Translations under genes and position numbers: made by a program
Shown here: positions 36,589 through 45,574 of the stretch, piece by piece
Position numbering within the stretch: position 1 is the stretch's first letter
Layout: each line of letters starts with the position of its first letter
The notes under the pieces: generated by a model
What the model saw: only the letters and a program-made list of their open reading frames with translations
Databases searched by the model: none
Told to the model about the DNA's origin: nothing
NCBI RefSeq assembly: GCF_900107925.1
Contig: NZ_FNUJ01000003.1
Location: 124,001-188,000 of the forward strand
Length of the DNA stretch: 64,000 nt
Reading direction: 5' to 3'
Source of the DNA: Amycolatopsis pretoriensis
GTDB lineage: Bacteria > Actinomycetota > Actinomycetes > Mycobacteriales > Pseudonocardiaceae

Positions 36589-36603
36589 TTGTCAACGTGA
36601 CAA
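36589..36603 (-). promoter_or_regulatory. TTGTCA-acg-TGACAA palindrome
   Basis: A 6-bp inverted repeat with 3-nt spacer (36589-36603) directly after the last Mce-operon gene and 130 bp before the acyl-ligase start. A second TTGTCAT lies at 36553-36559. It is the most symmetric version of the TTGTCA motif seen here. Likely an operator for the ligase-PKS pair. Confidence 0.45.
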
Positions 36604-37188
36604 TCACGCGGCGGACATCCCCGTGACCCGCCACTTCCCGGCCACGCGCTCGGCCGTGACGCTCAGCTGGGCCGCCCCGGTGCTGCGCTGCCCGTCGCCG
36701 CGGGTGCCGGTCTGGTCGAGGAACACCAGCAGCGCCGCGCGGTCGCCGTCGAGCAGTTTCACCCCGGACGCGACGGCCGTCGACGTCACCACGAGCTTCT
36801 GGTCCGCGGCCAGCTTGCGGACCTGGCCGAAGAGCTGGTCGTACTGCGCGAGCGCGGGGCCGGCGAGGAGGTCCTTCGCCGCCTGTTCGTTCTTGGCCGG
36901 GTCGTCGTAGCGGTAGGAGAACAGCGTGCCGAGCGCGGCGCTGATCTGTTTCCCGGCTTCGGCCGTGCCCGCGACGTCCGAAAGCGCGGTGTTGTGCGCG
37001 ACGACGGCGTTCGTGCTCCGCGCTTCGAGGGTGAACCACACCGCCAACCCGGCCATCACGACGGCGAGCGCGACGACCGGCCACGGCACTCGACGGCGTT
37101 TCACGGCAACCGGCGTTTCGGTCTCCGGCGCCGGTTCGTGGTGGCGGCCCGCGACCTTCACCGCTCGCTTCTTCGTCGGCACGGTCAT
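36604..37188 (-). CDS. Mce-associated membrane protein (Mas, second)
   Basis: 194 residues, ATG overlapping the upstream gene stop (ATGA). Cytoplasmic basic N-terminus (TKKRAVKVAGRHHEP), one membrane helix (VPWPVVALAVVMAGLAVWF, about 35-53), then an extracytoplasmic NTF2/SnoaL-like beta-alpha domain (about 80-190) with the family ending QLSVTAERVAGKWRVTGMSA. Mas proteins follow the mceF gene in actinobacterial Mce operons and help stabilise the transporter. Last gene of the operon. Confidence 0.9.
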   Translation of the reverse strand: MTVPTKKRAVKVAGRHHEPAPETETPVAVKRRRVPWPVVALAVVMAGLAVWFTLEARSTNAVVAHNTALSDVAGTAEAGKQISAALGTLFSYRYDDPAKNEQAAKDLLAGPALAQYDQLFGQVRKLAADQKLVVTSTAVASGVKLLDGDRAALLVFLDQTGTRGDGQRSTGAAQLSVTAERVAGKWRVTGMSAA

Positions 37189-37682
37189 GGCGTCTCCCCC
37201 GTCGGGACCTGGCCCAGCCCAGTGACCCGCCAGCCGTCGGGCCCGCGCGTCAGGTCGGCTTGGAACCGGTTGCGTTTCGTCACGGCGTCGCCGCCGTCGG
37301 GCGCCACGACCAGCTCGACCGACGCGATCAGCTTCGCCGTGCCCGCGCCGGTGTCCACTTCGGTCACCGCGGCGTCGGTCACCTTGCCGGTGGTGACGGT
37401 CTTCGCCTGCGCGATCCGGTCAAGACTGCCTTGGCGATCGGCGGCCAGCTCGTCGTGCAGGGACCCACCCGAAAGGTCCAGCCAGTGCTGATAGCCCGGC
37501 GCGGCCTGGCGGTAGTCCAAAGTGGTCAGTCCGGCGACGGCCGTCCGGCCCGCCGCCAGCGCGTCCTCGCGGACGACCGCGCGGGCGACGCCGTCGTCGT
37601 GCGCCGCCTGCCACCAGGTGTACCCCGACCACCCGGCCGCGACGGTCGCCACGGCCGCCAGAACCCACGCGAAAACCCTCAC
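37185..37682 (-). CDS. Mce-associated membrane protein (Mas, first)
   Basis: 165 residues from a GTG at 37682 that overlaps the mceF stop (GTGA). N-terminal membrane helix (VFAWVLAAVATVAAGWSGY) followed by a Mas-type outer domain, LTTLDYRQAAPGYQHWLDLSGG, and the closing RNRFQADLTRGPDGWRVTGLG. It pairs with the second Mas protein, and both are expected at the outer face of the membrane with the Mce hexamer. Confidence 0.9.
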   Translation of the reverse strand: MRVFAWVLAAVATVAAGWSGYTWWQAAHDDGVARAVVREDALAAGRTAVAGLTTLDYRQAAPGYQHWLDLSGGSLHDELAADRQGSLDRIAQAKTVTTGKVTDAAVTEVDTGAGTAKLIASVELVVAPDGGDAVTKRNRFQADLTRGPDGWRVTGLGQVPTGETP

Positions 37683-38785
37683 GGCCGTCCTCCCGGTGCG
37701 TTCTGCGAACCCCGCACGTTCGTCGGGTTGCCCTTCGGCAGCGCGCAGCGCGCGGCCGTGTTCAGCGGGCGGGTCGAGGTGTCGAGTCCGTTGTGGTACG
37801 GCGTCGTGTACCCGGTGGTGCACGGCGGTGGGTCGAAGAAAGTCAGCGACAGCCCGAAGTGCGCGCCGTCCGGGCGGATCACGGCGGTGCCCGCGGCGAC
37901 CGCCTGCGGTGCGGTGATCAGCAGCTGCCGCAGCCCGTCCTGGCGGGCTTCGAGGACGTCCGCGGTGGTCAGCAGGTTGGCCAGCAGCACGCCCAGCTGC
38001 GGCCCGGAATCGCGGATGAGCGCGCCGACTTCGTTCGCCGCGGCGGGGACCGCCGGGATGAGCGTGCGCAGGTCGCCGTCGGACTCCTTGAGCGTGGCCG
38101 CCAGCAGCTTCGCGTTGGCGCCGAATTCGCGGATCGCGCCGGCCTGCTGCACCTGCGTGTCGAGCACGGTGTGCGCGTCGGTGACGAAGCGGGTCAGCGG
38201 CGCGACGTGCGCGCTCGCCGCCTGCACGAACTCGATGCCGCGGCCGACGAGCTGGTCCAGCGCCGGGCCGGCGTCGGTCGTCGCGTTGTACAGCTCGTCG
38301 ACGACCGTGCGCAACGCGGGTTTCGGCACCGAGTTGGCGAACGTGTCCACTGTCGACAAGACGACGTCCACCGGCAGCGGGATCTTCGTGTCGGCCTGGG
38401 TGATCACCGAACCGTCGTGCAGCTTGGGGCCGCCGTCGGTGCGCGGGCGCAGGTCGACGTACTGCTCGCCGACGGCGGAGCGGTCGGCGACGACGGCTTC
38501 GGTGTCGGCCGGGACGGGCGTGGTGCCGGAGTCGATCTCGAGGTCGGCTTCCATCCCGGCCGGGGTCAGCCGCAGCTCGCCGACGCGGCCGATCGGGACG
38601 CCGCGGTAGGTGACCTCGGCGTTGGTGAAGATGCCGCCACCGGTCGGGAACTGCGCCTTCACCGTGTAACCGCGGTCGAAGAACACCTTGTCCAGACCGG
38701 CGTAGGTCGCCCCGACGTAGGCGACGCCGAGCACCGCGATGACGACGAAGATCGTCACCTGGACGCGCACGAACCGGGTCAGCAT
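37679..38785 (-). CDS. mceF: MceF, substrate-binding subunit of Mce transporter
   Basis: 368 residues. One N-terminal membrane helix (VQVTIFVVIAVLGVAYVGAT), the MCE/MlaD beta-barrel domain (about 38-115, TVKAQFPTGGGIFTNAEVTYRGVPIGRVGELRLTPAGM), then a long helical region that forms the hydrophobic tunnel, and a Pro-rich C-terminus with paired Cys. The ATG overlaps the mceE stop in TGATG. Sixth and last MCE-domain subunit. Confidence 0.93.
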   Translation of the reverse strand: MLTRFVRVQVTIFVVIAVLGVAYVGATYAGLDKVFFDRGYTVKAQFPTGGGIFTNAEVTYRGVPIGRVGELRLTPAGMEADLEIDSGTTPVPADTEAVVADRSAVGEQYVDLRPRTDGGPKLHDGSVITQADTKIPLPVDVVLSTVDTFANSVPKPALRTVVDELYNATTDAGPALDQLVGRGIEFVQAASAHVAPLTRFVTDAHTVLDTQVQQAGAIREFGANAKLLAATLKESDGDLRTLIPAVPAAANEVGALIRDSGPQLGVLLANLLTTADVLEARQDGLRQLLITAPQAVAAGTAVIRPDGAHFGLSLTFFDPPPCTTGYTTPYHNGLDTSTRPLNTAARCALPKGNPTNVRGSQNAPGGRP

Positions 38786-39756
38786 CAGTGGCCCACCTTG
38801 AGGAACCCGTTGAGGTAGTCGCCGCGGATCGTGTCGAGCGCGGCGTCCGGGAACGGGAAGGTGAAGATCATCTCCATCGCCTTCGGCAGCTTGTCGCCGG
38901 AGTCGGCCAGCCGGCGCAGCAACGGTTCCAGGGCCTTCAGGTCGGCGACGAGGTCGTCCTTGCTGCGGTTCACCGTGTCGACGGCGACCGAGGTCAGCCC
39001 GTCGAGCGACTTGAGCATCCCGACCAGTGCTTCCCGCTGCTGGTTGAGGACGCCGATGCCGGGCGTGAGGCCGTTGAGCGTCGTGGTGATCTGCTCGGTG
39101 TGCGCGTTGAGCGTCTGCGCGAGCTTGTTGACGCTCTCGATGGCCCGCGTGATCTCGGTGCGGTGCTCGTCGAGCCCCTTCACGAAAGCGTCCAAACTGG
39201 ACAGCAGGCTGCGTGCCGCGGTTTCGCGGCCGCCGAGTGCTTCGTTGAGCTGGCGGCTGATGTTCTGGACCTGAGCCACGCCACCGCCGTTGAGCAGCAG
39301 CGACAGCGCGCCGAAGACCTCCTCGATCTCCGGCGTCAACGTCGACCGGTCGAGGGGGATGTTCGCGCCGTCGAGGAGCCGGCCGGACGGCGTCGCGTCG
39401 TCCGGCGGGGCCAGCTCGACGAACTTCTCGCCGAGGATGCTGGCCTGCCGCAGCCGCGCGACGGCGTTGCCCGGCAGGTCGACGTCGCCGTTGAGCAGCA
39501 GGTCCACGATGGCGCTGTGGCCGTCCGGCGCCAGTTCGACCTTGACGACCTGCCCGACCGGGACGTCGTTGACCTTGACGCCGGACTGCGGCACGAGGTC
39601 GAGGACGTTGGTGAAGCTCGCGGTGACGTGGATCGGGTGGTCGCCGAGCGCGGCGCCGCCGGGCAGCGGGATGTCGTAAACACTCACCCCCCGTCCGCAG
39701 CCGGTGGTGACCAGTGCGAGCGTCACCACCGCGGCCAGCTTGACCAGGGATTTCAT
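38785..39756 (-). CDS. mceE: MceE, lipoprotein subunit of Mce transporter
   Basis: 323 residues. The signal peptide ends with lipobox VTTGC, Cys20 being the lipidation site, as in LprK-type MceE proteins. MCE domain about 42-120 (IHVTASFTNVLDLVPQSGVKVNDVPVGQVVKVELAPDG), then helices (LNAHTEQITTTLNGLTPGIGVL) for the substrate tunnel. It is the only lipid-anchored member of the six. ATGA-type coupling with mceD. Confidence 0.95.
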   Translation of the reverse strand: MKSLVKLAAVVTLALVTTGCGRGVSVYDIPLPGGAALGDHPIHVTASFTNVLDLVPQSGVKVNDVPVGQVVKVELAPDGHSAIVDLLLNGDVDLPGNAVARLRQASILGEKFVELAPPDDATPSGRLLDGANIPLDRSTLTPEIEEVFGALSLLLNGGGVAQVQNISRQLNEALGGRETAARSLLSSLDAFVKGLDEHRTEITRAIESVNKLAQTLNAHTEQITTTLNGLTPGIGVLNQQREALVGMLKSLDGLTSVAVDTVNRSKDDLVADLKALEPLLRRLADSGDKLPKAMEMIFTFPFPDAALDTIRGDYLNGFLKVGH

Positions 39757-40751
39757 TTCGGCTCCGGGAACTCGAGGAGGTTGCCGCGGCCGTCGATGGT
39801 CCCGTTGGCCTGGTCGTAGGCGCCCAGCAGGTTGGTCAGGGCGTTCGGGGCCGCGCTCAGCGCCTCGGCGAGGGAGTCCTTCTGGTTCACGAGCACCTTC
39901 GTGACGTCGGCGAGCTTGTCCACATCGGACTGGACCTTGCCGCGGTTGTCCTTGATGAACCCCTGCACGACGGTCAGGGCCTGGGTCAGCTCGGTCAGCG
40001 CGCCGGAGAACTGGTCGCGCTGGTCGGCCAGGACCTGGCTGAGCGACGCGATCTGCGAGATGGCCTGCTTGACCTGCCCGTCGTTGGCGGCGAGCATCGC
40101 GGTGAACTTGCTGATGTTGTCGACGGAACCGAAGAGGTCGTCCTTCGAGTCGCTCGCGGCGCGGGCGAACTCGCCGAGGTTCTTGATCGCCGTGCCGATG
40201 GTCTGGCCGTTGCCGTTCAGGTACTCGGCCGACTTGGTCAGCACTTCGCTGACCGCGCCGTCCTTGTTGGCGCCTTGGGGGCCGAGGGCGGTCATCAGCT
40301 GGTTGAGGCTGTGCAGCAGGTCGTCGACCTCGACCGGGGTCGCGGTGCGCTCGCGCGGGATCGACGCGCCGTCGGCCAGCCGCGGGCCGCCGCGGTAGAC
40401 GGGCGTGATCTGCACGTACCGGTCGGCGACCAGGCTCGGGGTGATGACGACGGCTCCGGCGTCGGCCGGCAGCTGGACGTCGGGCTTGAGCGTCATGGTC
40501 ACCTTGACGTCGGTGCCGTTCGGTTCCACTTTGGACACCGAGCCGATGGCGACGCCGAGGACGCGGACGTCCGAGTTCGGGTAGACGCCGACCGCGGCGG
40601 CGAAGTACGCGGTCAGCGTCCGCTCGGCGGGTGCCGTCGCGATCGGCCAGGCCGCCGAGACCACCAGCGCGAGGAGCACGCCGAGGGTGAGCGCTCGCAG
40701 CCGCGTTCGCCGCCGGGCCCGGGCTCCCAGGTCGATGAGCTGGTGGGCCAT
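39753..40751 (-). CDS. mceD: MceD, Mce transporter subunit
   Basis: 332 residues from the ATG at 40751. Basic N-terminus (ARARRRTRLRALTLG), single membrane helix, MCE domain with TAYFAAAVGVYPNSDVRVLGVAIGSV (about 45-125), and a long amphipathic helical region (TAIKNLGEFARAASDSKDDLFG...). Starts in a TGATG overlap with mceC and ends in an overlap with mceE. C-terminus short, without a Pro-rich tail. Confidence 0.94.
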   Translation of the reverse strand: MAHQLIDLGARARRRTRLRALTLGVLLALVVSAAWPIATAPAERTLTAYFAAAVGVYPNSDVRVLGVAIGSVSKVEPNGTDVKVTMTLKPDVQLPADAGAVVITPSLVADRYVQITPVYRGGPRLADGASIPRERTATPVEVDDLLHSLNQLMTALGPQGANKDGAVSEVLTKSAEYLNGNGQTIGTAIKNLGEFARAASDSKDDLFGSVDNISKFTAMLAANDGQVKQAISQIASLSQVLADQRDQFSGALTELTQALTVVQGFIKDNRGKVQSDVDKLADVTKVLVNQKDSLAEALSAAPNALTNLLGAYDQANGTIDGRGNLLEFPEPK

Positions 40752-41761
40752 CAGCGTCCTCCGTTCTTCGGCGGCAGGCAGCTGCCCGGTGTGGTGCCGG
40801 TGGGGATGAGCCCGCAGATGTAGGTGTCGATCCACCGGCCGTTGCCGACGGCGTTGCCGAGCAGCCGGTAGAACGGGCCGGCCAGGCGCAGGCTGTCCTC
40901 GAGCTTGCCCTGGTTCTGCTGCAGCACGGTGGCCACGCGGTCGAGCTGGTCGAGTGCCGGGCCGAGCGTCTGCTGGTTGTCGGCGACCAGCCCGCGGAGC
41001 TGGATCGAGAGGTTCTTGATGCCGGTGAACAGCTGCGCGATGGCGTCCTTGCGGGCGTTGAGCTCGGTGAGCAGGGTGTTGCCGTCGCGGATCAAGGCCT
41101 CGATCTGGTCGGAGCGTTCGCCGAGGGTCTTGGACACCTGGTTGGTGTTCTGGAACAGCTTGACCAGTTCGTCGTCGCGGGACGCAAGCGTTTGCGACAG
41201 GGCGGCGATGCCATTGAACGCCGTCTTGACGTCGTCGGGCGCCGACGCCCCGAGCGTGTCGGACAGCACCCGGAACGCCTGCGCGAGCTGGTTCGTGTCG
41301 ATCGCCCCGACCGTGCTCGCGAGGTCGTTGAACACCTCGGTGACGTCGTAGGGCGAGCTGGTGCGCTCGGCCGGGATCGGCTGGTCCGGGTTCAGCTCGC
41401 CGTTGCCGACCGGGTCGAGGACGAGGTTCTTCTGGCCCAGCAGCGTCTTGATCTTGATCGCCGCGGTCGTCCGGTTGCCGACCCAGGTGTCCTTGACCCG
41501 GAACAGCACCTCGACGTGGTCGCCGGCCAGCCGCACGTCGGTGACCTCGCCGACCTTCACGCCCGCGACGCGGACCTCGTCGTTCGGCTTGAGCCCGGCG
41601 GCCTCGTGGAACTCGGCCTTGTAGGTGGTGCCGCCGCCGACGATCGGCAGGTCGTCGGAGAAGAAGGTCGCGCCGCCGAGCAGGGCCATGACCAGTGCGG
41701 TCACCGCCCCCACGACGATCGGGTTGCGGGAGCGGAACGGCTTGATCCGAGGGGGTTTCAC
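40751..41761 (-). CDS. mceC: MceC, Mce transporter subunit
   Basis: 336 residues from a GTG at 41761 overlapping the mceB stop. N-terminal RNPIVVGAVTALVMALLGGA helix, MCE domain (about 37-115, TYKAEFHEAAGLKPNDEVRVAGVKVGEV), helical tunnel region and a Cys pair near the end (DTYICGL, GSCLPP). The repeated NQVSKTLGERSDQIEALIRDGN-type helices match the family. One of six heteromeric subunits. Confidence 0.94.
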   Translation of the reverse strand: MKPPRIKPFRSRNPIVVGAVTALVMALLGGATFFSDDLPIVGGGTTYKAEFHEAAGLKPNDEVRVAGVKVGEVTDVRLAGDHVEVLFRVKDTWVGNRTTAAIKIKTLLGQKNLVLDPVGNGELNPDQPIPAERTSSPYDVTEVFNDLASTVGAIDTNQLAQAFRVLSDTLGASAPDDVKTAFNGIAALSQTLASRDDELVKLFQNTNQVSKTLGERSDQIEALIRDGNTLLTELNARKDAIAQLFTGIKNLSIQLRGLVADNQQTLGPALDQLDRVATVLQQNQGKLEDSLRLAGPFYRLLGNAVGNGRWIDTYICGLIPTGTTPGSCLPPKNGGR

Positions 41762-42774
41762 CGGCACCTCGCAGCGGTCACGGGAATGCCCGGGGGCGGT
41801 CCGCCCGGCGCGGGCTTCGCGTCGGACTCCACCGAGCAGAGGTAGAAGTTCGCCCACGAGCCGTAGGAGAAGAGCGTGCCGATCCGTTCGAGCTTCTTCG
41901 GCAGGTTGTCGATGAACTGCTGGAAGACGGGGGTGTTGTCGGCCAGGTTCTTCGACAGGTCGCCGAGGGCGGTGATGCTGTCCTTGAGCGGTTGCCGCCC
42001 CTGCTGCAGCAGGCCGGCGGTGGCCGTGGTCAGGTCGCCGAGTCCGCCGATCGCCTGCCCGATCGGCTTGGCGTCCGCGGCGAGGCCGGTGACGAGCTGC
42101 GCGGTCGTGTCGACGAGCGCGTCGAACTGGTCGCCCTGGGCGTTCACGGTGTCGAGGACGGTGTTGAGGTTGCCGATGACCTGGCCGATCACGGCGTCCT
42201 TGCCGGCCAAAGTGGACGTCAGCGACGCCGTGTGCTGCAGCAGGCTTTCGATCGTGCTGCCCTCGCCCTGCAGGACCTGGATGATCTCGAACGACAGCTG
42301 GTTGACGTCGTTCGGCGACAGCGCCTGGAAGAGCGGCTTGAAGCCGTTGAACAACGCGGTCAGGTCGAGCGCCGGCTTGGTCCGTTCCAAGGGGATCTCG
42401 GCGCCTTCGGCCAGCGTCGGCGAGGTGTCCGTGGCCCCTGGGTCGACCGAGAGGTACCGCTGCCCGACGAGGTTGCGGTAGCGGATGGTGATCGCGGCGG
42501 ACGCCGTGAGCCGGTGCGTGCGGTCGACCGAGAAGCCGACGTCGGCCAGCCGGTGTTCGACCACCTTCACGTCCTCGACCTGGCCGATCCGGACGCCGGC
42601 CATCCGGACTTCGTCGCCGGGGTTGACCGAGGTCGCGTCGGTGAACCGCGCGGTGTACCCGATCGTCGCGCCGACGCTGGAGTTGGCGATCGTGATCGCG
42701 AGGATCCCGGTCGCGACGGCGGTCACCAGGAAGAAGATCAGCCCCTTGACGGCGGGCGCCACGACGCTCCTCAT
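41758..42774 (-). CDS. mceB: MceB, Mce transporter subunit
   Basis: 338 residues, ATGA overlap with mceA. N-terminal membrane helix (VKGLIFFLVTAVATGILAITIA), MCE domain with IGYTARFTDATSVNPGDEVRMAGVRIGQVEDVKV, and a helix-rich tail ending in a Pro/Gly-rich patch, GPPPGIPVTAARCR. The phrase RYRNLVGQRYLSVDPG is a typical Mce signature. Confidence 0.95.
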   Translation of the reverse strand: MRSVVAPAVKGLIFFLVTAVATGILAITIANSSVGATIGYTARFTDATSVNPGDEVRMAGVRIGQVEDVKVVEHRLADVGFSVDRTHRLTASAAITIRYRNLVGQRYLSVDPGATDTSPTLAEGAEIPLERTKPALDLTALFNGFKPLFQALSPNDVNQLSFEIIQVLQGEGSTIESLLQHTASLTSTLAGKDAVIGQVIGNLNTVLDTVNAQGDQFDALVDTTAQLVTGLAADAKPIGQAIGGLGDLTTATAGLLQQGRQPLKDSITALGDLSKNLADNTPVFQQFIDNLPKKLERIGTLFSYGSWANFYLCSVESDAKPAPGGPPPGIPVTAARCR

Positions 42775-43967
42775 CGGACGGTCACCTCCGTCCCGCGCAG
42801 CGCCGGTCCGATGAGGACGCTGCTCCAGTCGGGCACGTCTCCCAGCGTCGGCTTCAGGATCTCGGCGACGAGCCGGCGCTCACCCGGCGAGTTGGCCGGG
42901 CCGAGGTCGCCGTCCGTGGCGCCCGAAGCCGCGGCGCCGCCGCCGTAGCACTTCGGGCCGCCGGTGGCGTTGTAACGCGGGTTGTCGCGACCCGGCACGT
43001 ACTTCTCGCGCGGGTCCTGCACGGTGAGCGTGACGTGCAGCCCCGGCTCGTTGGTCCCCTTGCCCAGGGCCTTCTCCATCAGCGGCTTGAGCCGGTTGAC
43101 GGCGTCGAACAGGCACGGGAACTCGGGTGAGTACTGCGACAGCAGCTCCAGCGACGGCCGGCTTGCCGCCGAGACGCCGATGATGTTGTCCTTGTTCTTG
43201 CGCAGGAAGTCGTTCAGGTGCCCGGTCGCGCTCGTGACGCTCGAGTAGAGGCTGTCGAGGTCCGCGCGGGTGTCCACAATGGTCTTCGCGGTGGTCGACA
43301 GGTCGGTGAGCGCCTGCAGGATGTCGGGCGCGGCGGTCGTGTAGACGTCGGCCGCGTTCGCCAAGCCGGTGATGTCGGCCTTGAACTGCGGCATCAGCGG
43401 GTTCAGCTGACCGAGGAGGTCCTGCAGCTTGACGATGCTGTCGCCGATCGGCTGACCGCGGTGGTCGAGGGCCTGGGAGATCGCGCCGAGCGAGCTGTTC
43501 AGCTTCTGCGGCTGGACCGCGCGCAGCAGCGGCAGCAGGTCGCCGAGCACGCGTTCCAGCTCGATCGCGTTGGCGGACTTGTCCTGTCCGATGACGTCCC
43601 CGGCGGCGAGCTTCCCTTGTGGACGGTCCGGCAGCACGAGGTTGACGTACCGTTCGCCGAACACGGTCTTCGGCAGCAGCCGCGCGGAGATGTTCTCGGG
43701 CAGCAGGCCGATCTTCGCCGGGTCGAGCGCGAGGTCGATCTCCGCACCGGTGCGCGTGCTGCGCACCGCGCGGACTTCGCCGAACGGGACGCCCTTGACC
43801 TTCACCTCGGCGGTCGGCGCGAGCTGGTTGCCGACGCGGTCCGCGCGCAGCGTCACGAGTTTCGAATCGTCGAAGTCCTTGTCGTAGATGGCGACCGCGA
43901 GGTAGCCGAGCAGGACGAGCACGCCGAGGAACGCGACCCCGGCGAGCTGCGTGCCGAAACGGCTCAT
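42771..43967 (-). CDS. mceA: MceA, Mce transporter subunit
   Basis: 398 residues from the ATG at 43967, overlapping the yrbEB stop. Membrane helix (LAGVAFLGVLVLLGYLAVAIY), MCE domain with LVTLRADRVGNQLAPTAEVKVKGVPFGEV, tunnel helices and a C-terminal extension with a Cys pair (FPCLFDAV, PKCYGGG) and a Gly/Asp-rich tail. It heads the six-gene Mce block and is the largest subunit. Which of the mycobacterial Mce types it matches, and so its lipid or sterol substrate, cannot be told here. Confidence 0.94.
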   Translation of the reverse strand: MSRFGTQLAGVAFLGVLVLLGYLAVAIYDKDFDDSKLVTLRADRVGNQLAPTAEVKVKGVPFGEVRAVRSTRTGAEIDLALDPAKIGLLPENISARLLPKTVFGERYVNLVLPDRPQGKLAAGDVIGQDKSANAIELERVLGDLLPLLRAVQPQKLNSSLGAISQALDHRGQPIGDSIVKLQDLLGQLNPLMPQFKADITGLANAADVYTTAAPDILQALTDLSTTAKTIVDTRADLDSLYSSVTSATGHLNDFLRKNKDNIIGVSAASRPSLELLSQYSPEFPCLFDAVNRLKPLMEKALGKGTNEPGLHVTLTVQDPREKYVPGRDNPRYNATGGPKCYGGGAAASGATDGDLGPANSPGERRLVAEILKPTLGDVPDWSSVLIGPALRGTEVTVR

Positions 43968-44779
43968 CCCGACACCTTCACCGTCGTCGTCGCACCCCAG
44001 ATGGCCAAGGACAGGAACAGGTCGAGGACGCTGATCAGCACGATCGACGTCCGCACCGCGCGGCCCACCGCCACGCCGACGCCGGCCGGCCCGCCGCTGG
44101 CCCGGTAGCCGTAGAAGCAGTGCGTCAGGATCACGCCGACGCTGAAGACGAGCACCTTGCCGAACGACCACAGCACGTCACCCGGCGGCAGGAACAGCGT
44201 GAAGTAGTGGTCGTAGGTGCCGCCGGACTGTCCGAAGAAGACGACCGTGGTGAGCCGCGAGCCGAGGTAGGAGATCAGCAGCCCGATGACGTACAGCGGG
44301 ATGATCGCGATGAACCCGGCGACGATCCGGGTGGTGACCAGGTACGGCATGCTCCGCACGGCCATCACTTCGAGCGCGTCGATCTCCTCGGAGATCCGCA
44401 TCGCGCCGAGCTGGGCGGTGAACCCACTGCCCACAGTGGACGACAGCGCGAGCCCGGCCACCAGCGGCGCGATCTCGCGGGTGTTGAAGTACGCGGTCAG
44501 GAACCCGGTCATCGCCGAGATGTTGATCTGGTTCAGCGCGCTGAAGCCCTGCAGGCCCACGGTGACGCCGGTGAACACGCACAGCCCGACCATCACGCCG
44601 ATGGTGCCGCCGATGACCGCGAGCGCGCCGCTGCCGAACGTCACCTCGGCCAGCAGCCGGACGACTTCGCGGAAGTAGCGCGTGACGGCGAGCGGGACGG
44701 CCGCGAGCGCGCGGACGTAGAAGAGCAGCTGGTCGCCGAGGTCGAACAGCCGGTCGCCGGGTTTGCCGAGGATGGCCAC
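43964..44779 (-). CDS. yrbEB: YrbEB-type Mce permease
   Basis: 271 residues, GTG start directly after the yrbEA stop. MlaE/YrbE permease fold with five to six membrane segments. The conserved EQxGAM-like region appears as LGAMRISEEIDALEVMAVRSMPYLVTTRI, followed by FIAIIPLYVIGLLISYLGSRL and the family ending CFYGYRASGGPAGVGVAVGRAVRTSIV. The YrbEA/YrbEB heterodimer forms the ABC membrane core of the transporter. The MceG/Mkl ATPase is not encoded nearby, as usual for Mce operons. Confidence 0.95.
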   Translation of the reverse strand: MAILGKPGDRLFDLGDQLLFYVRALAAVPLAVTRYFREVVRLLAEVTFGSGALAVIGGTIGVMVGLCVFTGVTVGLQGFSALNQINISAMTGFLTAYFNTREIAPLVAGLALSSTVGSGFTAQLGAMRISEEIDALEVMAVRSMPYLVTTRIVAGFIAIIPLYVIGLLISYLGSRLTTVVFFGQSGGTYDHYFTLFLPPGDVLWSFGKVLVFSVGVILTHCFYGYRASGGPAGVGVAVGRAVRTSIVLISVLDLFLSLAIWGATTTVKVSG

Positions 44780-45574
44780 TCAGGTTCCCTTCGCGGGGAC
44801 GAGCTGCAGGTACAGCGCGGTCAGCACGGTGTTGACGAAGAACAGCAGCAGGAAGGTGATGACGACGGACTGGTTGACGACGTCGCCGACGCCCTTCGGC
44901 CCGCCCTTCGGGTTGAGGCCGCGGTAGGAGGCGACGACCCCCGCGAGGTAGCCGAAGATGACGGCTTTGACCGAGCTGACGACGAGGTCGGGCAACTGGG
45001 CGAGCGCGTTGAAGCTGGCCAGGTACGCGCCGGGCGTCCCGCCCTGGATGATGACGTTGAAGAAGTAGCCGCCGAGCACGCCGACCACGCTGACCAGGCC
45101 GTTGAGCAGGACGGACACCCCGACGGCGGCCTGCACCCGCGGCACGATCAGCCGGTGGATCGGCGAGACGCCGAGCACCTCCATCGCGTCGATCTCCTCG
45201 CGGATGCTGCGCGCGCCGAGGTCCGCGCAGATGGCGCTGCCGCCGGCCCCGGCGATGATCAGCGTCGTCACGATCGGGCTCGCCTGCTGCACGACGGCCA
45301 GGACGCTCGCCGCGCCGTTGAACTGCTGCGCGCCGATCTGGCTGGTGAGCGAGCCGAGCTGCAGCGAGATCACCGCGCCGAACGGGATCGAGACGAGGAT
45401 CGCCGGCGTGATGGACACGCTGGCGATGAACCAGAACTGCTGGACGAACTCGCGGACCTGGTACGGGCGGCGGAACATCGCGAGGATGATGTCGAGGCCC
45501 ATCGCGCACATGCGGCCGAATTCGCGCAGGCCGTTCGCGGCTCGCTTCGGCGCTTCCGTGAGCAGCGTAGTCAT
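44780..45574 (-). CDS. yrbEA: YrbEA-type Mce permease
   Basis: 264 residues from the ATG at 45574, whose ATG overlaps the stop of the secreted-protein gene before it (ATGA). YrbE permease with QFWFIASVSITPAILVSIPFGAVISLQLG and the conserved CADLGARSIREEIDAMEVLGVSPIHRLIVPRV loop, ending GLNPKGGPKGVGDVVNQSVVIT. The first canonical Mce gene of the operon, but not its first gene. Confidence 0.95.
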   Translation of the reverse strand: MTTLLTEAPKRAANGLREFGRMCAMGLDIILAMFRRPYQVREFVQQFWFIASVSITPAILVSIPFGAVISLQLGSLTSQIGAQQFNGAASVLAVVQQASPIVTTLIIAGAGGSAICADLGARSIREEIDAMEVLGVSPIHRLIVPRVQAAVGVSVLLNGLVSVVGVLGGYFFNVIIQGGTPGAYLASFNALAQLPDLVVSSVKAVIFGYLAGVVASYRGLNPKGGPKGVGDVVNQSVVITFLLLFFVNTVLTALYLQLVPAKGT

